Positions 45,132 to 53,302 are shown, numbered from the stretch's first letter. The stretch is DNA of 64,000 bases from Halorhabdus amylolytica (GCF_004944975.1 NZ_SPQG01000001.1:429116-493115); one strand, 5' to 3'. Notes: generated by a model not told the origin, from the sequence alone. Numbers and translations are program-made.

Positions 45132-45578
45132 CTACTCGGCCCGTTCGACCCCCAGCGCACGTAGTTCATCGAGCGTCCGACCCTCGAAAGAATCCTCCAG
45201 CAGGCCGACCAGAACGACGAGTCCGAGTGCGCGCCGGTCGGTCTCCGGAAGATCGGTGTCAGGAGAGAGGTCCCGATCCAGGGCGCCGAGATCCTCGTCG
45301 TCGACGTCGATCAGATCCGAGAGGGCAAGCGTCTCGACTTCCGCGAGATAGGAAAGGTCAGCGACGGCGCCAGCCAGGTCAGCACAGAGACCCTCGTGGT
45401 AAGCACTCGACGGGTCGAGCGGGCGCGCACCGTGACGGACTCCCTGAAGATACTGGACCGACGACCGACGGAGAAACCCCTCCCGTTGTTCCGCCTCGTC
45501 GGACAGCCGTTCGCCACAGCGATCGCAGAACCGCGCCGCCTCGTCCGAATCGGCCCCACAGTAGGGACACTCGATCAT
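45132..45578 (-). CDS. Zinc-ribbon protein with helical acidic domain
   Basis: A 148-residue protein with an N-terminal zinc ribbon, IECPYCGADSDEAARFCDRC (residues ~2-21), then GERL. The remaining ~120 residues are acidic and predicted helical, with no further recognised motif. The N-terminal layout is common to regulators and membrane-associated proteins of many functions. Function unknown. Confidence 0.8.
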   Translation of the reverse strand: MIECPYCGADSDEAARFCDRCGERLSDEAEQREGFLRRSSVQYLQGVRHGARPLDPSSAYHEGLCADLAGAVADLSYLAEVETLALSDLIDVDDEDLGALDRDLSPDTDLPETDRRALGLVVLVGLLEDSFEGRTLDELRALGVERAE

Positions 45579-45853
45579 ACGTCGCCGTTCGATCTACCAC
45601 GTCAATTGCCTTTCGACGGCCGAAACCACTAATATTCTTCACGATGAATGATTATATATGCCCGGGCCAGAGGCTGTCCGGAAATATCTGGTCGCAAATG
45701 CGTCCGGAGGAGGCGACAGCAGCGTTCCCGCTGGCATTCCGGAGTCGTCGCCTCCCCTGAGCTGCCGTCCAGAAGGGGGGTGGGGGCCTCTCGACGGACG
45801 GTGAGTGTTTTCCGGGCGGGAAGGGTTTAGTGCCGGGGACCGAAACAGGGGAC
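45579..45853. other. Intergenic region between divergent genes
   Basis: No credible gene. An AT-rich island near 45630-45660, including GATTATATATGCCC, looks like promoter DNA. A TTTAGT box at 45826-45831 is placed for leaderless transcription of the plus-strand gene that starts at 45854. Confidence 0.45.
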
Positions 45854-46510
45854 ATGGACCAGCCGGACGATTCCGGGGAATTGCCGGGGATGCTCGTCGA
45901 GGAGTACCTCGAGCGGGAGGCGGGCGTCCGCGCCCTGCTCGACGACCTCGAGCGGCAGGCACTGGAGGGGGACCACGAGGAGGTCCGCGAACGCGTCCGG
46001 GGGCTCGCCGAGGAAAACCGGAGCGTTTTCTTCACCGTCGCGTTGAGCCTGACCGGCTCGGCGCAGTTCTTCGGGGACGTCGAGGCCCAGTTGGACGTCA
46101 CGGCGGCCGATCGGTTGCGCGACCTGGCCGACACCTATCCCGCGTTGGCGGAGCCCTTCAGCGTCGTCCGCAACGAGCAGGCCCGCGACCGCCACAATCC
46201 CGTCACCGGCCTGGAGACGACGACGAGCTACCACGCCGAGGAGGCACTGCCGCTCATCCGCTACACCGTCAGATCGGGAGACGTCGACCTTTACGAGGGA
46301 TGTGAATCGCCCGAGGAGGTGCTGGGCGTCGCCACGCAGTTCGTCCGCTCGACGACCGATGCCCTGGAAGCCGCGATGGACGACGACTTCTCGGTCAACA
46401 CCGAGGAGCTGAGCAACCTGATCGATCGCCGGGAGGAACTGGAGTCCGAACTCGACCGTTTGCGGGGCCAGATCGACGAACTCCGACGGCGGCCGATCGG
46501 CGACAAATGA
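45854..46510 (+). CDS. Conserved hypothetical protein with coiled-coil end
   Basis: A soluble, strongly acidic protein of 218 residues. From ATG 45854 it runs MDQPDDSGELPGMLVEEYLE and is mostly predicted alpha-helical. The last ~35 residues, NLIDRREELESELDRLRGQI and following, form a heptad pattern typical of a coiled coil. I do not recognise the family. A GTG at 45830 is in frame, but the TATA box at 45826-45831 overlaps it, so the ATG is preferred. Confidence 0.75.
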   Translation: MDQPDDSGELPGMLVEEYLEREAGVRALLDDLERQALEGDHEEVRERVRGLAEENRSVFFTVALSLTGSAQFFGDVEAQLDVTAADRLRDLADTYPALAEPFSVVRNEQARDRHNPVTGLETTTSYHAEEALPLIRYTVRSGDVDLYEGCESPEEVLGVATQFVRSTTDALEAAMDDDFSVNTEELSNLIDRREELESELDRLRGQIDELRRRPIGDK

Positions 46511-46520
46511 GGGAACGGCG

Positions 46521-47630
46521 TCAGCTCTCTAGCGCGTCGAGCAACCGATCGACGTCCTCGGCGGTGTTGAACGCGTGGACCGACGCGCGAACGGCGTCGG
46601 GATACGGTAGTGATCGAACGATCACGTCCGCCTCCGCGAGTCGTTCGACCGTCGCCTCGGGATCTTCGGCGTCGAAGGTGACCAGGCCCGACTCGTACTC
46701 CCGCGGGCTGATGAGTCGCTCCTCCAATCCTGCTTTCAGGCGATCTGTCAGCTGTTCGATCCTGGCCTGGACGGTATCCATCCCGATGGCCTCCAGCAAG
46801 TCGATCGATGCGGCCAGGCCGACGTGGGGTGTTGGCGAGGTCGTCCCGAGTTCGAATCGCTGGCAACCGGCTTTGTACTGGTAGGGCGATCCGGTAGGAT
46901 CCTCGACGCCCCGGTAGCCGATCTGTCGCGGTGTGAGCACGTCGATGGCGTCGGGAGAGACGTACAGAAAGCCCGCACCCATGGGGCCGAGCAACCACTT
47001 GTGGCCCGACCCGGCGACGAAGTCCGCACCCCACGCGTCGAGATCGACAGGTCGCTGGCCCGGCGACTGCACGGCGTCGATCAGGACGCGCGCTCCCGCT
47101 TCGTGAGCGATTTCGACTGCCTCTTCGACGGGAAGCCGGGTCCCGTGACTCCAGGTAATCGAACTCATCGCGAGCAAGCGGGCATCCGTGACGGCGTCCC
47201 GGAGGTCGTCGAGATCGATGCGTCCGTCGGTCGTTTCGAGAGTACGTACCTCGACGCCGTGCAGATCAGCCATGCGCTCGAAGGGGAGAACGCCGGCCGG
47301 GTGTTCGAGATCCGTCCGGACGATCACGTCCCCCGGTTCCCAGTCGATCGAGGCGGCGATCAGGTTGATCCCCTCGGCCGTGCTTCCCGTGAGTGCGATC
47401 GTCTCCGCCGGGACTGAGAAGAAGTCGGCGATCGTCTCGCGGACGGCTTCGTAGGTGTCCCAGGCGTGGGGGTACATCCCCTCGGAAACGGGCGCTTCGA
47501 AGTTGTGATACTCCAGCCAGTCAGTCACCGCCTCGACGACCGGCCGCGGCGCGGGGCTGCTCGCGCCGGTGTTGAGATAGGCGACCTCGTTCGTGACGGG
47601 CATGCCGGCGCGGAGTTCCTCCGGGTCCAT
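46521..47630 (-). CDS. Class V aminotransferase / cysteine desulfurase-like PLP enzyme
   Basis: A 369-residue PLP enzyme of the NifS/CsdA-like class V group. It has LNTGASSPAPRPVVEAV near the N-terminus, ITWSHGTRLPVEEAVEIAH, DAVQSPGQRPVDL with the PLP-contacting Asp, and the lysine in VAGSGHKWLLGPMGAGFLYV. A Cys-containing active-site loop typical of true desulfurases is not evident, so an isopenicillin-epimerase-like or other lyase/transaminase role is equally possible. Confidence 0.88.
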   Translation of the reverse strand: MDPEELRAGMPVTNEVAYLNTGASSPAPRPVVEAVTDWLEYHNFEAPVSEGMYPHAWDTYEAVRETIADFFSVPAETIALTGSTAEGINLIAASIDWEPGDVIVRTDLEHPAGVLPFERMADLHGVEVRTLETTDGRIDLDDLRDAVTDARLLAMSSITWSHGTRLPVEEAVEIAHEAGARVLIDAVQSPGQRPVDLDAWGADFVAGSGHKWLLGPMGAGFLYVSPDAIDVLTPRQIGYRGVEDPTGSPYQYKAGCQRFELGTTSPTPHVGLAASIDLLEAIGMDTVQARIEQLTDRLKAGLEERLISPREYESGLVTFDAEDPEATVERLAEADVIVRSLPYPDAVRASVHAFNTAEDVDRLLDALES

Positions 47631-47770
47631 GATCGAACGAAGGAACGGAAGGTACGTGAACCCGGCGGAGGGGGAGAGCCGGGATAACGAGGATCCGCGA
47701 AATCAGGCGACCCGGAGGTGGCGGTGTCCTGCGGAGCCAGGCGACCGGAGAGTGGCGACGGTTCACGGAC

Positions 47771-48121
47771 TCAGGCGATTGTGAGAGTGACGACCAGCGT
47801 CCCGAACCCGACGGCGAGCAACGCGCCGGCGAGGTGGCCTGCCGCGTTGGCAAGCGCCCGGCGTCGCCGGCCCGTCTCATAGAGCCGGACGGTCTCGAAG
47901 GCGAACGTCGAGAAGGTCGTGAACGCGCCACAGAACCCGGTTCCCAGGGCCAGTGCGACCGGTTCACCGACCGGCGCGGCGACGATGGCCCCGAGCAGGA
48001 AACTCCCGAGGACGTTGACCGCGAAGGTATCGGCGTGCTTGCGTTCCAATCGCTCCCCGACAGCGTGGCGGGCGAGCGCCCCGAACGTCCCGCCGACGCC
48101 GACAAGAACGGCGGGATTCAC
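47771..48121 (-). CDS. crcB: Fluoride channel subunit CrcB/Fluc
   Basis: A 116-residue membrane protein with four helices, half of a dual-topology-type fluoride channel. It has GGTFGALARHAVGERLE near the start, VNVLGSFLLGAIV and the signature GTGFCGAFTTFSTFAFETV. It starts with GTG overlapping the stop codon of a second crcB. Two divergent copies usually form a heterodimer of opposite orientation, which exports fluoride. Confidence 0.94.
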   Translation of the reverse strand: MNPAVLVGVGGTFGALARHAVGERLERKHADTFAVNVLGSFLLGAIVAAPVGEPVALALGTGFCGAFTTFSTFAFETVRLYETGRRRRALANAAGHLAGALLAVGFGTLVVTLTIA

Positions 48122-48504
48122 GCGATCATCCCCCTGGTGACGGCCCGGCCGGCGAGGACGCCGGCGATCCCGAGCGCGTAGTTCGCGAGGACGTTCCCGA
48201 CCGCCCAGGCCGGCGAGAGCGAGGCCGTCTGGACGGCGAAGGTGCTGTAGGTAGTGAACGATGAGAGAAAGCCCGTCCCGACGATCAACCGGGTCTCCGT
48301 CGACAACATGTCGGCGAGGCGCGCCTCGTAGAGGACGACCCCGAGCGCGAAACTACCCAGGGCGTTTGCCGCCAGCGTCCCGACGACGGCGTCGGGCAGC
48401 CCGGCGGCGAGTGCGTACCGCAGGATCGCCCCAGCAAACCCACCGATGGCGACGAGGATCACCGGTTCGGCGCGTTCGAGTGCGTGTGTCCTGCCGGTCG
48501 TCAT
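48118..48504 (-). CDS. crcB: Fluoride channel subunit CrcB/Fluc, second copy
   Basis: A 128-residue four-helix paralogue of the following gene. Signatures are AIGGFAGAILRYALAAGLPD, AANALGSFALGVVLYEA and GTGFLSSFTTYSTFAVQTA. It is translated just before its partner with overlapping stop and start codons. No fluoride riboswitch consensus was recognised in the 62 bases upstream, though ACCTG/CAGGT there forms a short hairpin (48516-48528). Confidence 0.94.
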   Translation of the reverse strand: MTTGRTHALERAEPVILVAIGGFAGAILRYALAAGLPDAVVGTLAANALGSFALGVVLYEARLADMLSTETRLIVGTGFLSSFTTYSTFAVQTASLSPAWAVGNVLANYALGIAGVLAGRAVTRGMIA

Positions 48505-48566
48505 CGATCGTGGCTACCTGCGGCAGGTATTCCCGTGTTTCGAAGTCGACTGGCCACCCGCCCCGC

Positions 48567-48668
48567 TCACGCCCGACGGCCGCCACACTCACTCCAGCCA
48601 CAGTCCGGACAGAACGGACAGCCCCCGGAGGGGTGGACGCGTTCGCTCCCGCAGTCCGGGCAGGTCAC
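48567..48668 (-). CDS. 33-residue zinc-ribbon microprotein
   Basis: A very short gene coding for six cysteines in zinc-knuckle order: VTCPDCGSERVHPSGG, then CPFCPDCGWSECGG. The pattern CxxC...CxxCxxC...C resembles the C-terminal zinc ribbon of larger enzymes such as adenosylcobalamin-dependent ribonucleotide reductase. The GTG start overlaps the TGA of the preceding gene as GTGA, so translation would be coupled. It sits between that gene and crcB, all on one strand. Supported by the cysteine spacing and overlap, not by length. Confidence 0.6.
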   Translation of the reverse strand: MTCPDCGSERVHPSGGCPFCPDCGWSECGGRRA

Positions 48669-48931
48669 ACCTCACCTCTCCGGTCGAGGTCCTTGTCGTA
48701 GGGGCCGACGCGATCGCGGAGGGACACACGTTCGCGAGGGATCAGGCGATCCTCCCGGACGTCACGCAACCGGTCGAACACCCCATCGGTGCTGTCCATC
48801 CGGGCACAGGTGCGACACCAGAAGTGGTGGTTCGTCGGCTCCCACGTCGTGTGTCCGTTCGGGCACCTGAAGCGCCACCTGTCGGTCCGATCCTCGATGT
48901 TGACGGTCGCGACGGCCTCGTCGTCGGGCAT
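48665..48931 (-). CDS. Small zinc-finger protein of unknown function
   Basis: An 88-residue protein from ATG 48931 (MPDDEAVATVNIEDRTDRWR). A likely zinc site is RCPNGHTTWEPTNHHFWCRT plus CARM, giving CxxxH and CxxC elements. The C-terminal half is basic-acidic mixed and helical. I do not recognise the family. Its stop codon overlaps the start of the 33-residue microprotein. Confidence 0.75.
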   Translation of the reverse strand: MPDDEAVATVNIEDRTDRWRFRCPNGHTTWEPTNHHFWCRTCARMDSTDGVFDRLRDVREDRLIPRERVSLRDRVGPYDKDLDRRGEV

Positions 48932-49041
48932 GTCCACCCGAGACTGACGGACGGGGGACTAAAGAATCGTATCCTGCAGCGGAGTGAAAGTGGAACTGGT
49001 CCAGTGAAGCGCGCGAGCGAAGCGAACGCGTTTCACTGCGA

Positions 49042-49192
49042 GCGGGCCAACGGCCCGCGAGCAGGTGTTTTTGGCCCAGATTTTTGCAAGTCGAGCAGGA
49101 CCGGCGGTCCCGCTGACCATGCGAACGGACGCTTCGCGTCCGTGAGCAGAAGGGGTTCCCGCAGGTCGCCCTTGGCGACCGAGGTAACCCCT
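49042..49192. repeat. Row of five perfect hairpins downstream of tRNA-Ile
   Basis: In 151 bases there are five perfect inverted repeats. Four have three-base loops: GCGGGCC/GGCCCGC (49042-49058), GGACC/GGTCC (49098-49110), ACGGACGC/GCGTCCGT (49125-49143) and GGTCGCC/GGCGACC (49164-49180). The last is enclosed by AGGGGTT/AACCCCT (49151-49157 and 49186-49192). There is no credible gene. The array lies 22 bases beyond the tRNA 3' end, between the tRNA and the small zinc-finger gene. It could be structured RNA or an intergenic palindromic element. Confidence 0.85.
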
Positions 49193-49213
49193 CGCAGTAA
49201 AAAGGTGGAATAG

Positions 49214-49287
49214 TGGGCCAAGCCGGATTTGAACCGGCAGCCTCCCGGTTATCAGCCGAGCGCTCAACCTGATTGAGCTATTGGCCC
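49214..49287 (-). tRNA. tRNA-Ile (GAT)
   Basis: A 74-base tRNA on the minus strand. The acceptor stem GGGCCAA pairs with TTGGCCC and A is the discriminator. The anticodon loop CTGATAA gives GAT (49251-49253). The T arm GCCGGTTCAAATCCGGC is canonical. No intron and no encoded CCA. It is flanked downstream by the hairpin array. Confidence 0.96.
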
Positions 49288-49317
49288 AGGTGAGCGCATC
49301 AGGGCGTACCGGAGGGG

Positions 49318-49329
49318 TACCATTAAGCG
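49318..49329 (-). promoter_or_regulatory. Probable TATA box of tRNA-Ile
   Basis: Minus-strand CGCTTAATGGTA is centred about 36 bases upstream of the mature tRNA 5' end, consistent with an archaeal tRNA promoter and a short leader. Confidence 0.5.
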
Positions 49330-49366
49330 TTTCTTTTCGACGGCAGTCCCCGGATCCGCCTGACAG

Positions 49367-49939
49367 TTACGTCCGGCGGTCGTCGTCGGCGTCGTCGACA
49401 TCCCGTGCCTCGCCGATGTCGCGCACGTCCCCCTCGCTACCTGGACCGGGCCCACCGGGACCACCCGAACCGCCGCCAGGGCCGTTCGGCCCGCCAGCGC
49501 CGCCGAGATTCACGTCCTCGTCGCCTGGAAAACCGCCGACGTAGACCGATCCAGTGGCGAACCCGCCAGTCTTCTTGTCGATGTAAGGCGTGACGACCCA
49601 CTTCTTCAGCGCGACGCGAACGGGGTAGCGCGTCGGCGGGAGGACGAAGATGAAGCCGATCACGTCCGTCACGAGCCCAGGAGTGAGCAGGAACGCGCCG
49701 GCGACCAGCAAGAGCGCGCCGTCGAGCAGTTCGTCGGTCGGCGAATCGCCCTGAACAGCCTTGCGCTGGATCTTCGCGAGGGTGTGTCTCCCCTCCGCGC
49801 GGACGAGCATCAACCCCACCAGTCCCGTAAGAACGACCAGCGCGATCGTCGGGACGAAGCCGATGTGGGTGCCGATCCCGACGAGCAACAGCATGTCCAG
49901 CAGCGGGATCAAGAGTAAGACTGCGATGAGCCGGAACAT
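49367..49939 (-). CDS. FxsA family membrane protein
   Basis: A 190-residue protein. From ATG 49939 it begins MFRLIAVLLLIPLLDMLLLV and has the FxsA-family run of membrane helices, with LVGLMLVRAEGRHTLAKIQR and DGALLLVAGAFLLTPGLVTD. The C-terminal ~60 residues are Gly/Pro-rich (GGAGGPNGPGGGSGGPGGPG) and then acidic, an added low-complexity tail. FxsA relieves phage T7 exclusion in E. coli when overproduced; its normal role is unclear. An in-frame extension upstream lacks support. Confidence 0.88.
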   Translation of the reverse strand: MFRLIAVLLLIPLLDMLLLVGIGTHIGFVPTIALVVLTGLVGLMLVRAEGRHTLAKIQRKAVQGDSPTDELLDGALLLVAGAFLLTPGLVTDVIGFIFVLPPTRYPVRVALKKWVVTPYIDKKTGGFATGSVYVGGFPGDEDVNLGGAGGPNGPGGGSGGPGGPGPGSEGDVRDIGEARDVDDADDDRRT

Positions 49940-50003
49940 GCCCGGCCGTACCGTCCCGGGACCCAAACACTTTTCGAGGACGTTCGGTCCTGCCGCGAAA
50001 ACG

Positions 50004-50987
50004 TCAGAACCCGCCAGCACCGTTCGTCTGCGGATCGGGGTTGCCCACCGGATGCTCGCCGTTCCCGTCGATCTCCGCCTGCAGATCGGAGAAGCGGGCG
50101 ATCCGTTCGGCGTGGGCGTTGTGCTGATGGATCGACTCGTCGTTGGACTGCTCCATCCGGATCACGGCATCGTCGTCCATCTCGGGAAAACGCTCGACGA
50201 CGCCCTCGGCCATCGACCGGACGCAGTCCTCGACAAACTTGGCGTCTGAGTGGGCCTCGAAGGTCATGTGGTCCTCGTCGGGTCGCTTCGCGAGATTGTA
50301 GATCCGGGCGCTCATCGACTCGCGGGCGATCTCGATAAGTTCCCGGAGATCGACGCCGGGCGAGCCGTTGCACTCGACGGTGAGTGTCGCGTGGCCGCGC
50401 TGGGAGTGACCCGGTTGGGGAACTTCCTCGAGGAACTCTTCGACGGTTCCATCGTCGACGCCCAGATCGGAGAGAGTTTCACGGGCACGAGCCTCACTCA
50501 TCCCCTGTGAGCAGGGACAGACTGTCATGCCAGTGACGCGGGCACCGATCTCCTCGCGCGTTCCGTCTTCGGTTGCCGTGGCGGAGGCGACGATGTCGGC
50601 GGTACTCTGGGTCGGCTTGTCCGTCGCTGGCGTGCGGTCGCGAGTGACGTATTCGGCTTCCATGCGGACCTCCGCCCGGTCGGTGTAGTCGTGTTTCGAG
50701 AGGAGACGCTCGGCGGCATCGCCACAGACGTCCTCGACGCGGTAATCGGTATGGCTGACCGCTGCCTCAAGCGTCTCGTCGACGACCTCCATGTTCCGGC
50801 TCATGTCCGCACCCTTCCGCCAGTCCGGCAGGTCGACGAAGACGTCGAACTCGGCCATCAGGACGATCGGGCGGCGATCCTCGCGGGCGATCTTGAGCAA
50901 CTTTTCGACGCCGGTGACGCCGACGCGGTTGAGCCCGACAGTCACGTCCGGACTGTCGGCCTGTACGTCCGGGAGTTGCTTGCTCAT
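50004..50987 (-). CDS. mptA: GTP cyclohydrolase MptA (FolE2 family)
   Basis: MptA converts GTP to a cyclic dihydroneopterin phosphate for pterin cofactors (folate-like, tetrahydrobiopterin, archaeosine precursor) in archaea. The 327-residue protein has [40 protein letters not shown] with the metal Cys, [20 protein letters not shown], and [20 protein letters not shown]. It is an iron-dependent type distinct from FolE1. It is monocistronic between fxsA-like and methyltransferase genes. Confidence 0.93.
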   Translation of the reverse strand: MSKQLPDVQADSPDVTVGLNRVGVTGVEKLLKIAREDRRPIVLMAEFDVFVDLPDWRKGADMSRNMEVVDETLEAAVSHTDYRVEDVCGDAAERLLSKHDYTDRAEVRMEAEYVTRDRTPATDKPTQSTADIVASATATEDGTREEIGARVTGMTVCPCSQGMSEARARETLSDLGVDDGTVEEFLEEVPQPGHSQRGHATLTVECNGSPGVDLRELIEIARESMSARIYNLAKRPDEDHMTFEAHSDAKFVEDCVRSMAEGVVERFPEMDDDAVIRMEQSNDESIHQHNAHAERIARFSDLQAEIDGNGEHPVGNPDPQTNGAGGF

Positions 50988-51058
50988 TCGACTCTGTATA
51001 GGGCTGAATCGCGGTTAGGGCTTTCGAAAGGGGTGGCGATGTCCGGACGCGAGTGGCG

Positions 51059-51739
51059 TCACGGAACGACGCCAACGGTCAACAGCGTACCGTGCTCGCG
51101 GTAGTGTTCGAGCATCGCCTCGCGGGACTCCCAGTCCTCGGTCGGAAAGGCGTCTGCGGACGGGATCTCGACCTCGCGGTCCGGGATGCGGTCCTGCTCG
51201 GCGACGTGAAAGCCCGCCGCCCGGAAGGCTTCGCGGTACTCCGCCCGCGACCAGCGGGTCATCTCGATGTCGACGTATTCGTCCCACTCGGCGGTGTAGG
51301 GATTGTCTGCGACGTAGTCGACCGCACAGTAGAAGGTCCCACCCGACCGCAGGACGCGGCGGAGTTCCGCGAGGGCGTCGACGGGATCGGTCGCGTAATA
51401 GATGGCCTCCATCGAAAAGGCGTGATCGACGCTGTCGCTCTCGAAGGGCAGCGACTGGAAGTCCCCCACAAGAAAGCCCACGCGCGGGTCGTCAGTGTAG
51501 GTGCTGGCGTTGTGAGCCATCCGGATCGAGCCGTCCAGTCCGTACGCGCGGCTGGCACCGGCAGCCTCCCGCAGTGCGCGGGCGGCGTAGCCGCTGCCAC
51601 AGCCCAGATCCAGTATCACGTCGCCGTCCTCTACAGGCATGCGTTCGAGGGCGTGTTTGGCGGTGTGCCAGTGGCGCTCTTCCATGCCCTGGTCGCGGCC
51701 GTCGGCGGCCCACTCGTCGAAGGCGTCGCTGACGCTCAT
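51059..51739 (-). CDS. Class I SAM-dependent methyltransferase
   Basis: A 226-residue Rossmann methyltransferase. SAM motif I is VILDLGCGSGYAARAL at about 41-56; VGFLVGDFQSLPFESDSVDH covers motif II/III; FSMEAIYYATDPVDALAELR is a later motif. The layout resembles UbiE/MenG-like small-molecule methyltransferases. The substrate is not evident. Confidence 0.87.
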   Translation of the reverse strand: MSVSDAFDEWAADGRDQGMEERHWHTAKHALERMPVEDGDVILDLGCGSGYAARALREAAGASRAYGLDGSIRMAHNASTYTDDPRVGFLVGDFQSLPFESDSVDHAFSMEAIYYATDPVDALAELRRVLRSGGTFYCAVDYVADNPYTAEWDEYVDIEMTRWSRAEYREAFRAAGFHVAEQDRIPDREVEIPSADAFPTEDWESREAMLEHYREHGTLLTVGVVP

Positions 51740-51874
51740 ATCCCCACTGCGAGCGGGACGGCCAAAACCGGTTCGTCTCGGCGATCACCCGCCCAGAAGA
51801 CTGCACGACGAGTGATCCGGTCACTGTCGTCTCCGTCCGGAAAGATACAACCGGCTCGCCCGCGGAGGAGACCC

Positions 51875-52297
51875 ATGGCTCGACGGAACCGCTACCAGCT
51901 CGCAGACACGGCCCAGCAGGTCGTCGGTGGGTTCCTGCTGGCGGGGCCGTTCGTGGTCACCGAGGAGGTCTGGATGCTGGCCAGCGAGATGACTCGGTGG
52001 CACGCGGTCGCGACGGCCGTTCTCGTCGCCGTCATCGGCTACGGCGCGCTCTATCAGGCCGACGACGACCGCGATCCCGACACCGAGGCGGAGGTGGTGG
52101 GCCTCCCCGTGCGGTTTCTCTCCCTGCTCGGCGTCGCGTTCGGATCGGTCGCAGTGCTGGCGTTGCTATTGAACGCGCCAGCGTCGTTCCTCGGTGCCGA
52201 GAGTACGGCCACCCAGGTCGCGACCACGCTCAAAGTGGTTAGCGTGGGCGCGATTTTCAGCGTCGTCGGGGCCGCGACGGCCGATAGCATCTTCTGA
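51875..52297 (+). CDS. DUF2391-like integral membrane protein
   Basis: A 140-residue membrane protein with about four helices, starting at ATG 51875 (MARRNRYQLADTAQQVVGGF). The N-terminal helix carries GPFVVTEEVWMLASEM, and later helices are LSLLGVAFGSVAVLALLLN and VVSVGAIFSVVGAATADSIF. It resembles the DUF2391 family, whose function is not known. An upstream in-frame stretch antisense to the methyltransferase is a shadow. Confidence 0.78.
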   Translation: MARRNRYQLADTAQQVVGGFLLAGPFVVTEEVWMLASEMTRWHAVATAVLVAVIGYGALYQADDDRDPDTEAEVVGLPVRFLSLLGVAFGSVAVLALLLNAPASFLGAESTATQVATTLKVVSVGAIFSVVGAATADSIF

Positions 52298-52315
52298 ATC
52301 GGATCGAGCCAGCAC

Positions 52316-52325
52316 CCTTAAGAGC
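52316..52325 (+). promoter_or_regulatory. Probable TATA box of the following gene
   Basis: CCCTTAAGAG lies about 30 bases upstream of ATG 52351, as expected for a nearly leaderless haloarchaeal transcript. Confidence 0.45.
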
Positions 52326-52350
52326 GAGCCAGTCCCCTCTCAGAGCAGAG

Positions 52351-52929
52351 ATGGACTACGCGCTGGCGATCGACGGCGCACCGGAGACGATCCCGGCCGG
52401 GACGGGCGTGTTGCTGGTCCACCCCAGCACCGCCGAGACCGACCGCGTCGATACCGACTTCCTCAAGACAGACACCGATCAGTTCCTAGTCGTCTCGACG
52501 CGGACGAGCGCCCGGGAGGTCACCCAGAAGCTCGAACACTACGAGGTCGAAGAATCGAAAGCCACGATCTTGGACGCTCTCTCGGTAGAACGCGGATACA
52601 CCCGTCGCCAGAGTGACGACGTCAGGTACGTCTCCGCACCCGACGACCTGGAGGGGATCGTCGAGCAAACCCGACAGTTCCTCGCGGAGACCGACGGCAA
52701 GCGACGGATCAGTCTCGATTCACTGACCGAGTTGATCTACTACACTGACGTCGAGCGGACGATAGCGGCCACCGCGGAACTCCTGGATCTGCTCGCCGAA
52801 CACGACGCTGTCGGCCTCTTTCATCTGGCTGGGGGCGTCCACGACGAGGACGTCGTCGCCGACTTCCGCAAGCGCTTCGACGGCGTCGTGGAACTCGACC
52901 CCGACGGGACGACGACGGCCACATTCTGA
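52351..52929 (+). CDS. KaiC/RecA-like fold protein without P-loop (HTR-like)
   Basis: A 192-residue protein with an alternating alpha/beta pattern like a degenerate RecA/KaiC-type domain. VLLVHPSTAETDRVDTDFLK starts near residue 20, QFLVVSTRTSAREVTQKLE follows, and ISLDSLTELIYYTDVERTIA resembles the Walker B region. No Walker A motif is present, so ATP hydrolysis is unlikely. Haloarchaeal relatives are often labelled HTR-like. Function unknown. Confidence 0.72.
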   Translation: MDYALAIDGAPETIPAGTGVLLVHPSTAETDRVDTDFLKTDTDQFLVVSTRTSAREVTQKLEHYEVEESKATILDALSVERGYTRRQSDDVRYVSAPDDLEGIVEQTRQFLAETDGKRRISLDSLTELIYYTDVERTIAATAELLDLLAEHDAVGLFHLAGGVHDEDVVADFRKRFDGVVELDPDGTTTATF

Positions 52930-53045
52930 ACAACTGGGGCCGTGAACCGACCGACCTTTCTGTTGGGCGTCGTATATTTTGTGACGAAGCGGGCGAGAGT
53001 TGATCACACACCCATCAGTAGGTAATTGGTAACATACTCCACGTC

Positions 53046-53104
53046 ATGAGTACTCATTCCATATCACCAATAGTTAAGGTTCGGGACATACACAGAGTGT
53101 ATGT
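53046..53104 (+). promoter_or_regulatory. Palindrome, TATA box and start-site inverted repeat of a zinc-finger gene
   Basis: Three elements precede ATG 53105. ATGAGTACTCAT (53046-53057) is a perfect 12-bp palindrome. TAGTTAAG (53071-53078) is a likely TATA box, about 14 bases further on. ACATACAC-AGA-GTGTATGT (53086-53104) is an 8-bp inverted repeat that covers the expected transcription start and abuts the ATG. Operators on both sides of the TATA box would suit tight repression; the second could instead fold in the mRNA. Confidence 0.5.
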
Positions 53105-53263
53105 ATGCCGGAATGCCAGAACTGCGGTTCGTTCGTAACCGCTGCATACGCTCGTGTTTTCACGCCCAACGGTGTGGATCAACCGCGGGTGTGTCCGCAG
53201 TGCGAGGACAAGATCCGCGATGGCGCGGACGTCAGGGAAGCGCGCTCGACTCGGCGGGGGTAG
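53105..53263 (+). CDS. Small haloarchaeal zinc-finger protein (DUF7563-like)
   Basis: A 52-residue protein beginning MPECQNCGSFVTAAYARVF, with a second knuckle VCPQCEDKIRDG, so a two-CxxC zinc ribbon. The basic end (REARSTRRG) could contact nucleic acid. A similar protein is encoded at 56740-56889; both share CxxCG near the N-terminus and the ARVF segment. The ATG at 53101 is out of frame. Function unknown. Confidence 0.82.
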   Translation: MPECQNCGSFVTAAYARVFTPNGVDQPRVCPQCEDKIRDGADVREARSTRRG

Positions 53264-53302
53264 ATCGGCGACCGGTATCTCGATCCGACGTAAGCCCTCC
53301 CG

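Noticed and set aside
48505-48566. A possible fluoride riboswitch before crcB
   Set aside because: Only one short hairpin (ACCTG/CAGGT) is present. The conserved core and pseudoknot sequence of the crcB RNA motif were not found in the 62 bases.
48959-49267. A minus-strand frame spanning the hairpin array and the tRNA-Ile gene
   Set aside because: It runs through a certain tRNA and through palindromes, so the translation reflects those structures and not a protein.
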